Part shown: piece by piece, positions 59,011-64,000 of the stretch
Numbering within the stretch: position 1 is the stretch's first letter
Layout of the letters: every line of letters begins with the position of its first letter
From: Streptacidiphilus jiangxiensis
GTDB lineage: Bacteria; Actinomycetota; Actinomycetes; Streptomycetales; Streptomycetaceae
Length of the DNA: 64,000 nucleotides
Assembly: GCF_900109465.1 (NCBI RefSeq)
Contig: NZ_FOAZ01000006.1
Location: 124,001-188,000 of the forward strand
Direction: 5' to 3'
The notes under the pieces: generated by a model
What the model was told of the DNA's origin: nothing
Databases searched by the model: none
What the model saw: only the letters and a program-made list of their open reading frames with translations
Translations under genes and position numbers: made by a program

Positions 59011-59678
59011 GCGGTCACCCCCAGGCAGTCGCGCATGCGGATCAGTCCGTCGCGCATCCGGGCCTTGACCGTGCCGAGCGGCACGGCCAGCAGTTCCGCG
59101 ACCTCGCGGTAGGTCAGGCCCCGGTAGTAGGCCAGCACCACCGACTCGCGCTGCGTCTCGGTGAGCGCCCGAAGGCAGCGGCGCACGTGCTCGCGCTCCA
59201 GCCGCCGGTCGACGGCCTCGCTGACCTCGTCGTAGGCGGGCGTCTGCGCGAGCAGGGCCGCCTTGTGCTCGCGGTCGGTGGCGGCCTGGGCGCTGCGGAC
59301 CCGGTCGACCGCGCGCCGGTGCGCGATCGTGAGCACCCAGGCGAGGGCGCCGCCCCTGTCGGGGCGGAACCGGGCGGCGGTGCGCCAGACCTCGACCAGC
59401 ACCTCCTGGGCGACCTCCTCCGACTGTGCGGGGTCGCGCAGGACACTGCGGACGATGCCGAGCACGGGCGCCGCGATGTGGTCGTAGAGCGCGGCGAACG
59501 CGTCCTGGTCGCCCTTGGCGACCTGGAGCAGCAGCTCGTCGGGCCGTTGCCCCGGCACCGGCGGCGTGCCGAGGAACGTCGGATCGGTGCCGTCGCTCCT
59601 CCTGGTGCTGTGCGGTCCGTCCACGGCTCTCCCACATCCCCTGGTTCCGGCGGAACCGCCCCGGCGGTCCGCGTCCAT
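59007..59678 (-). CDS. sigK: ECF sigma factor SigK
   Basis: 223 residues; ATG with AAGGAG 8 bases upstream. Region 2 (FAALYDHIAAPVLGIVRSVLRDPAQSEEVAQEVLVEVW) and region 4 (TETQRESVVLAYYRGLTYREVAELLAVPLGTVKARMRDG) are intact. It is followed by rskA, and the divergent operon is FAD oxidoreductase, DUF1365 and cyclopropane-synthase-like methyltransferases, as in the M. tuberculosis Rv0444c-Rv0449c locus. The two SigK-type promoters flank it. Confidence 0.92.
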   Translation of the reverse strand: MDADRRGGSAGTRGCGRAVDGPHSTRRSDGTDPTFLGTPPVPGQRPDELLLQVAKGDQDAFAALYDHIAAPVLGIVRSVLRDPAQSEEVAQEVLVEVWRTAARFRPDRGGALAWVLTIAHRRAVDRVRSAQAATDREHKAALLAQTPAYDEVSEAVDRRLEREHVRRCLRALTETQRESVVLAYYRGLTYREVAELLAVPLGTVKARMRDGLIRMRDCLGVTA

Positions 59679-59748
59679 CCTCTTGCTCCTTCTTCGTGGC
59701 CGCGAGGCACTCGGACGGGTGGCGCGCACGGTTTTCTGCTCCGTCCAC

Positions 59749-59775
59749 CCATCCGGGCGCGCGGCGGCTCCGAAC
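59749..59775 (+). promoter_or_regulatory. SigK-type promoter CCATCC-N15-CCGAAC
   Basis: CCATCC (59749-59754), 15 bases, CCGAAC (59770-59775), 42 bases before the FAD gene start. It has the same first box and spacer as the site at 54607-54633 and differs only in the last base of the second box. Confidence 0.7.
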
Positions 59776-59816
59776 ACCTGGTGTCACAGCGGTCGGGGCG
59801 GTCGAGGAGGAGTTCC

Positions 59817-61088
59817 GTGGTGGAGCGGGAACAGGTCGCGGTGGTGGGTGGCGGGGTGGCCGGACTGACGGCCGCGTACGTGCTGCGGCAGCGGTACGAC
59901 GTCACGTTGTACGAGGCGGACCAGCGGCTGGGCGGGCACGCGCACACGCACGACGTCGTCGACACGCGCGGGGCGCTGCAGCGTGTCGACACCGGCTTCC
60001 TCGTGCACAACCGGCGCACCTACCCGACCCTGCTGCGGCTCTTCGGGGAGCTGGGCGTGGCCACCCAGGCGTCGGAGATGAGCATGTCGGTGCGGTGCGA
60101 GGGCTGCGGCCTGGAGTACGCGGGGGCACGGGGACCGCGCGGGCTGTTCGCGCAGCCGCGGCGCGCCGCCGACCCCCGTTTCCTGCGGATGCTCGCGGAG
60201 GTGCCGGTCTTCCACCGCCGCGCACGGGCACTGCTGGCGGCTCCGGCCGAGGCGCCGGAGCCCACGGTCGGAGAGTTCGCCCGCCAGCACGGGTTCTCGG
60301 CGTACTTCGTGGCGCACTTCCTGACGCCCGTCGTCTCCGCCGTGTGGTCGTGCCCCGGCGAGGTCGCCCTGGCCTACCCCGCCCGCTACCTGTTCCGCTT
60401 CCTCCAGCACCACGGCATGCTCTCGGTCACCGGCTCGCCGACCTGGCGCACCGTCACCGGCGGCTCGCAGGAGTACGTGCGCCGGATCGCCAAGCAGCTG
60501 CACCGGGTCCGCACCGGAGCCCCGGTCACGCGCGTCGTCCGGCACCAGGGGACCGGCGTGGAGGTCGAGGACGCGACGGGGGCGGTCCTGCCCTACCGGG
60601 CGGTCGTGCTCGCGCTGCACCCGCACCGGTCACTGGCCGTGCTGGACGAGCCGACCGAGGCCGAACGAGAGGTGCTCGGCGCCTTCCGCTACTCCCGCAA
60701 CCCGGCCCTGCTGCACGGCGACACTTCGGTCCTGCCGCGCAGCGGCGCCGCGCGGGCCTCCTGGAACCACCTGCTGCCCGCCTGCGACGCGGACGCCGGC
60801 GCTGTCCAGGTCTCCTACGACCTGAACCGCCTGCAGCGCCTGGACACCACCGACCGGTACCTGGTGACCCTCAACGCCGGGACGCTGGTGGACCCGGCGA
60901 CGGTGCTGGACCGGATGGACTACGAACACCCCGTCTACACCCGCGAGTCCGTGGCCGCACAGGCCCGGCTCCCCGACCTGGGCACAGCCGTCTGCGCGTT
61001 CGCGGGCGCGTGGCACGGCTGGGGCTTCCACGAGGACGGCTGCCGCTCCGGGGTGGCGGCCGCCGCCGCGTTGGGGGTGTCGTGGTGA
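59817..61088 (+). CDS. FAD-dependent NAD(P)-binding oxidoreductase of the SigK locus
   Basis: 423 residues from GTG (GGAGGAG upstream). The FAD-binding Rossmann motif VAVVGGGVAGLTAAYVL with the acidic end (YEADQRLGG) is at the N-terminus. It belongs to the amine-oxidase-like flavoprotein family that accompanies DUF1365 and CFA-type methyltransferases. In Rhodobacter a relative desaturates methylated phospholipids for furan fatty acids; transfer of that function is inference. Overlaps the next gene by 4 bases. Confidence 0.9.
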   Translation: MVEREQVAVVGGGVAGLTAAYVLRQRYDVTLYEADQRLGGHAHTHDVVDTRGALQRVDTGFLVHNRRTYPTLLRLFGELGVATQASEMSMSVRCEGCGLEYAGARGPRGLFAQPRRAADPRFLRMLAEVPVFHRRARALLAAPAEAPEPTVGEFARQHGFSAYFVAHFLTPVVSAVWSCPGEVALAYPARYLFRFLQHHGMLSVTGSPTWRTVTGGSQEYVRRIAKQLHRVRTGAPVTRVVRHQGTGVEVEDATGAVLPYRAVVLALHPHRSLAVLDEPTEAEREVLGAFRYSRNPALLHGDTSVLPRSGAARASWNHLLPACDADAGAVQVSYDLNRLQRLDTTDRYLVTLNAGTLVDPATVLDRMDYEHPVYTRESVAAQARLPDLGTAVCAFAGAWHGWGFHEDGCRSGVAAAAALGVSW

Positions 61089-61885
61089 CCACCACCTCCC
61101 GGCCGTCCGATGCCGGCCCCCGCCCGGCCCGCCGCGCCGTCGGCCGCCCGGCCCTGCCGGGTGGCGCGACGCTGTACGAGAGCCGGATCCGCCACGTCCG
61201 GACCGCACGGCAGCGCTACGCGCTGGACCACCGCACCTTCCACTGGCTCGTCGATCTCGACCGGCTCCCCCGACTGCCGCGCGCCCTGCGACCGTTGGCG
61301 GGCTTCGACGTCCGCGACCACTTCGACGGCCGGGGGCCGACCGTCCGGGCCGGCCTCGACCGCTTCCTGGCGGGCGAAGGCGCTCCGCCCGCCGACGGGC
61401 GGGTGCTGATGCTCACTCAGGCACGGGTGCTGGGCCATGTCTTCAACCCGCTGACGGTGTACTGGTGCCACGACGCCGACGGCGCCCTGCGCCAAGTGGT
61501 GGCCGAGGTGCACAACACCTACGGCGAGCGCCACGCCTACCTGCTCGGCCCGGAGGCCGCCCGGCACGCGGACGCCGAGAAGGCCTTCTACGTCTCCCCG
61601 TTCCTGCCCGTGGCGGGCCGCTACCGGATGCGGCTGCCCGTCCCGGACGGGCGGCTGGACCTGACCGTGCAGCTCGAGGTCGACGGCTCTCGCGCGCTGA
61701 CCGCGACAGTCCGGGGCACCGGCCGCCCGTACACGCCGCGACGGCTCGTCAGGGCGACGCTCCGGCACCCGCTCGCCCCGCTCGTGGCCTCGCTCGCCAT
61801 CCGCTTCCACGGCGTCCGCCTGTACCTGCGCGGACTGCCCGTCGTGCCCCGCCCCGACCACCGGCCCCAGGAGGGCATCCAGTGA
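61085..61885 (+). CDS. DUF1365 protein
   Basis: 266 residues from GTG 61085. DUF1365 hallmarks: LYESRIRHVRTARQRYALDHRTF at the start, RVLMLTQARVLGHVFNPLTVYWC in the middle, and YVSPFLPVAGRY, then RLPVPDGRLDLT. Role unknown, but it is constantly linked to CFA synthases and the FAD protein. Overlaps both neighbours by 4 bases. Confidence 0.93.
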   Translation: MTTTSRPSDAGPRPARRAVGRPALPGGATLYESRIRHVRTARQRYALDHRTFHWLVDLDRLPRLPRALRPLAGFDVRDHFDGRGPTVRAGLDRFLAGEGAPPADGRVLMLTQARVLGHVFNPLTVYWCHDADGALRQVVAEVHNTYGERHAYLLGPEAARHADAEKAFYVSPFLPVAGRYRMRLPVPDGRLDLTVQLEVDGSRALTATVRGTGRPYTPRRLVRATLRHPLAPLVASLAIRFHGVRLYLRGLPVVPRPDHRPQEGIQ

Positions 61886-63156
61886 CCCTGCAGCAGACCT
61901 CGCCGCGCACGCCGCTCCTGCGGGACCGGCTCGACCCCCAACGCTGGGCCGACGTCGTGCGCGTCCCGACCAGCTCGCCCCCGCGCACCGCCGTCGCCCG
62001 CGCCGTCATCACGCGCGCCCTGAGCCGCCTGCCCCTGCGCGTGCTGCTGGGCGACCGCGTCCTGGGTCGGGGCGGACCGCTGCTGGAGGTGCACGACCCG
62101 GAGGCGTTCACCGCCCGCCTCGCCCGGGACGGCTTGATCGGCTTCGGCGAGTCCTACCAGGCCGGCGAGTGGGACGCACCCGACCTGGCCGGCACGCTGA
62201 CGGTGATGGCCGAGCAGCTCACCACGTTGGTGCCGCCCGCGTTGCAACGGCTGCGCCGCCTGTGGGAGGCCCGGCAGCCCGCCGGCGCCGGCAGCGAGGC
62301 GGCCGCGCGCAGCAACATCCGCGCCCACTACGACCTGTCCAACGAGCTGTTCGGGCTCTTCCTGGACGACTCGCTCACCTACTCCAGCGCCGTCTTCGAG
62401 CAGATGCCGGCCCGCTGGGAGCAGTTGGAGCGAGCACAACACGCCAAGATCGACCGGCTGCTGGACCTGGCCTGCGTGGGGCCCGGCAGCCGGGTACTGG
62501 AGATCGGCACCGGCTGGGGCGAGCTGTGCGTCCGAGCGGCCCGACGCGGGGCCACGGTGGTGTCGCTGACGCTCTCCCAGGAGCAGCACGACCTCGGCCG
62601 CGACCGGGTGCGCGCCGCCGGGTGCGCCGACGCGGTGGAGATCCGGCTCCAGGACTACCGCCGTCTCGACCCCGAGCGCGACGGCCGCTTCGACGCCGTC
62701 GTCAGCGTCGAGATGATCGAGGCGGTCGGGGTGGACCACTGGCCCACCTACTTCCGCACCCTCGACACGATGCTGGCGCCCGGCGGCCGTGTCGCCCTCC
62801 AGGCGATCACCATGCCGCACGACCGGCTGCTGGCGACCCGGCGCACGTACACCTGGATCCACAAGTACATCTTCCCGGGCGGCATGCTGCCCTCCAACGA
62901 GGCGATCGACGAGGCCACGCGCGCCCACAGCGCCCTGCGCGTCACCGAATCCGAGGGCTTCGGCACGCACTATGCGGAGACGTTGCGCCTGTGGCGCGAA
63001 CGGTTCACCGCGCATGCCGCCGAGGTGGCGGAGTTGGGCTTCGACGAGGCCTTCCGGCGCATGTGGACGCTCTACCTCGCCTACTCCGAGGCCGGCTTCC
63101 GCTCCGGCTACCTGGACGTCCGGCAGATCCTGCTCACCCGGGAGGACGAGGCATGA
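61882..63156 (+). CDS. Cyclopropane-fatty-acid synthase family methyltransferase, first copy
   Basis: 424 residues from GTG. An N-terminal lipid-binding domain (about 20-130, GFGESYQAGEWD) precedes the SAM domain with motif I VLEIGTGWGELCV, and IRAHYDLSNELFGLFLDDSLTYSSAVF and GLDTML-type loops of CFA synthases. It adds a methylene or methyl group to unsaturated phospholipid acyl chains. In M. tuberculosis the matching gene (ufaA1) is in the SigK locus. It overlaps the next gene by 4 bases. Confidence 0.92.
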   Translation: MTLQQTSPRTPLLRDRLDPQRWADVVRVPTSSPPRTAVARAVITRALSRLPLRVLLGDRVLGRGGPLLEVHDPEAFTARLARDGLIGFGESYQAGEWDAPDLAGTLTVMAEQLTTLVPPALQRLRRLWEARQPAGAGSEAAARSNIRAHYDLSNELFGLFLDDSLTYSSAVFEQMPARWEQLERAQHAKIDRLLDLACVGPGSRVLEIGTGWGELCVRAARRGATVVSLTLSQEQHDLGRDRVRAAGCADAVEIRLQDYRRLDPERDGRFDAVVSVEMIEAVGVDHWPTYFRTLDTMLAPGGRVALQAITMPHDRLLATRRTYTWIHKYIFPGGMLPSNEAIDEATRAHSALRVTESEGFGTHYAETLRLWRERFTAHAAEVAELGFDEAFRRMWTLYLAYSEAGFRSGYLDVRQILLTREDEA

Positions 63157-64000
63157 CCGGAACCAGCGACCGCCCGACCACCGACCGCCTGGAGACCGGC
63201 CGCCCGCCCACCGACCGCCCGATCACCGACCACCCGGCCGGCGACCATCCGGCCGGCGGCCCCACGCCGAGGCCCGCCGCCGACACACCCGCCCGGCGGG
63301 CGTCGGGGGCCGCCGCACGGCTGCTGCCGCTGGTCGAGGTGTTGACCGGCACCCCTGCCCCCCTGCGGCTGCGGGCCTGGGACGGCAGCACCGCCGGGCC
63401 GCCCGACGCCCCGACCCTGGTACTGCGCTCCCGGCGGGCGCTGCGCCGTCTGCTGTGGCAGCCGGACGAACTGGGCCTCGCCCAGGCGTACGTCAGCGGC
63501 GACCTCGACGTCGAGGGCGATCTGCGCCAGGCGCTGCGCACGGTCCGCGAGGCCGTCGAGGAGCGCGGACGGGTCCAACCCCGTCCCGGCACCGCGTTCC
63601 TGACCCGGGCCGCGCTGACGGCGGCGCGGCTGGGTGCCGTCGGCCCGCGTCCGGGCGCGCCGCAGGGTCAGGCACGGCTGCACGGGACGCCGCACACCCG
63701 GACCCGGGACCGCGCCGCGATCAGCCACCACTACGACCTCTCCAACGAGTTCTACGAGCTGCTCCTGGATCCGTCGATGGCCTACTCGTGCGCCTACTGG
63801 ACGCGCACCGACCCCGGCTACTCCCTCGCCGACGCCCAGCACGACAAGCTCGAACTGATCTGCCGCAAGCTCGAACTGCGGCCCGGCATGCGACTGCTGG
63901 ACGTCGGCTGCGGGTGGGGCGCGCTGGTGCTGCACGCCGCCCGGCACCACGGCGTCCACGCCGTCGGCGTGACGCTCGCCGCCGAGCAGGCGGGCTTCGT
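63153..64000 (+). CDS. Cyclopropane-fatty-acid synthase family methyltransferase, second copy (3' end outside window)
   Basis: About 282 residues are visible and the frame is open at the right edge. The ATG overlaps the previous stop (ATGA) and has GGAGG upstream. An unusual N-terminal extension of about 45 residues is made of degenerate TDRP/ITDHPAGD-type repeats. The lipid domain follows (YVSGDLDVEGDL), then ISHHYDLSNEFYELLLDP and SAM motif I LLDVGCGWGALVLHAA. Two different CFA-type enzymes in tandem suggest successive or alternative acyl-chain modifications. Confidence 0.9.
   Translation, partial: MTGTSDRPTTDRLETGRPPTDRPITDHPAGDHPAGGPTPRPAADTPARRASGAAARLLPLVEVLTGTPAPLRLRAWDGSTAGPPDAPTLVLRSRRALRRLLWQPDELGLAQAYVSGDLDVEGDLRQALRTVREAVEERGRVQPRPGTAFLTRAALTAARLGAVGPRPGAPQGQARLHGTPHTRTRDRAAISHHYDLSNEFYELLLDPSMAYSCAYWTRTDPGYSLADAQHDKLELICRKLELRPGMRLLDVGCGWGALVLHAARHHGVHAVGVTLAAEQAGF

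Noticed and set aside
59640-59690. CCGTCC-N15-ACGAAG before sigK as an autoregulatory SigK promoter
   Set aside because: Each box deviates from the two good sites, and the second box would lie within a few bases of the sigK ribosome site.
1-64000. tRNA or rRNA genes, insertion sequences or phage integration sites
   Set aside because: I found no cloverleaf-like segments, transposase or integrase signatures, or flanking direct repeats.

Overview
The window is very GC-rich DNA with dense bidirectional gene packing, frequent GTG/TTG starts and 4-bp ATGA/GTGA stop-start overlaps. It carries a SsgA-like protein (a family confined to sporulating actinomycetes), several SpoIIE-type phosphatases, a SigB/F/G-type sigma factor and many ECF sigma factors. 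This points to a chromosome of a Streptomyces, Kitasatospora or Streptacidiphilus type organism. I see no rRNA, tRNA, insertion sequence, phage gene or CRISPR array.

Layout. (1) 1-5131: end of a sugar-uptake operon with two permeases, a lipoprotein binding protein and a GH42 beta-galactosidase. (2) 5444-9250: a small acidic protein, a DUF2231-Rieske membrane protein behind a stress-type promoter, and a large GAF/PAS/SpoIIE phosphatase. (3) 9634-14744: an XRE-type regulator, then a minus-strand cassette of a 29-residue peptide with a near-perfect Shine-Dalgarno, a membrane M50 protease with a PqqD-like N-terminus and a TPR protein, with a methyltransferase facing away. This is the best candidate for an undescribed system. 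(4) 14876-19323: a membrane spermidine-synthase-like protein, an Rv2629/Balon-like release-factor homologue, and an ArsR-cation transporter pair. (5) 19509-23265: a SigB-type sigma factor, an RsbW-like ATPase, a transaldolase gene broken by an internal deletion, and small proteins. (6) 23503-31779: a mannosyltransferase-like membrane protein, a DMT exporter, an aldose epimerase with a LacI-type operator, a three-gene ABC-2 exporter and an acetyltransferase that has lost its normal stop. (7) 31903-41392: LysR, two ECF sigma genes each followed by a single-span membrane partner, MFS, secreted and VOC proteins, and a second SpoIIE phosphatase. (8) 41484-51803: an arabinofuranose-type locus with a GH54 enzyme carrying two ricin lectin repeats, two LacI regulators, an aldose epimerase and a YtfQRT/YjfF-like ABC importer. 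(9) 52213-64000: a SigK regulon with a fasciclin lipoprotein, a molybdopterin oxidoreductase, RskA, SigK, an FAD oxidoreductase, DUF1365 and two cyclopropane-synthase-family methyltransferases.

How the parts work together. Regions 1 and 8 each couple extracellular or cytoplasmic glycoside hydrolysis to an ABC importer, and each has a strong hairpin just after the binding-protein gene. Region 8 also shows repeated CAACGTTG-centred sites that fit LacI control. In regions 2 and 5 three GNNT-N15-GG(G/T)TAG elements precede the Rieske gene, the sigma gene and the transaldolase, which suggests one stress regulon. In region 9 two CCATCC-N15-CCGAA elements sit exactly in front of the molybdopterin-fasciclin operon and the FAD-lipid methyltransferase operon, on either side of sigK-rskA. 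About 3.5 kb of unrelated plus-strand genes (54731-58160) separates the two halves and carries its own well-formed ArsR operator pair.
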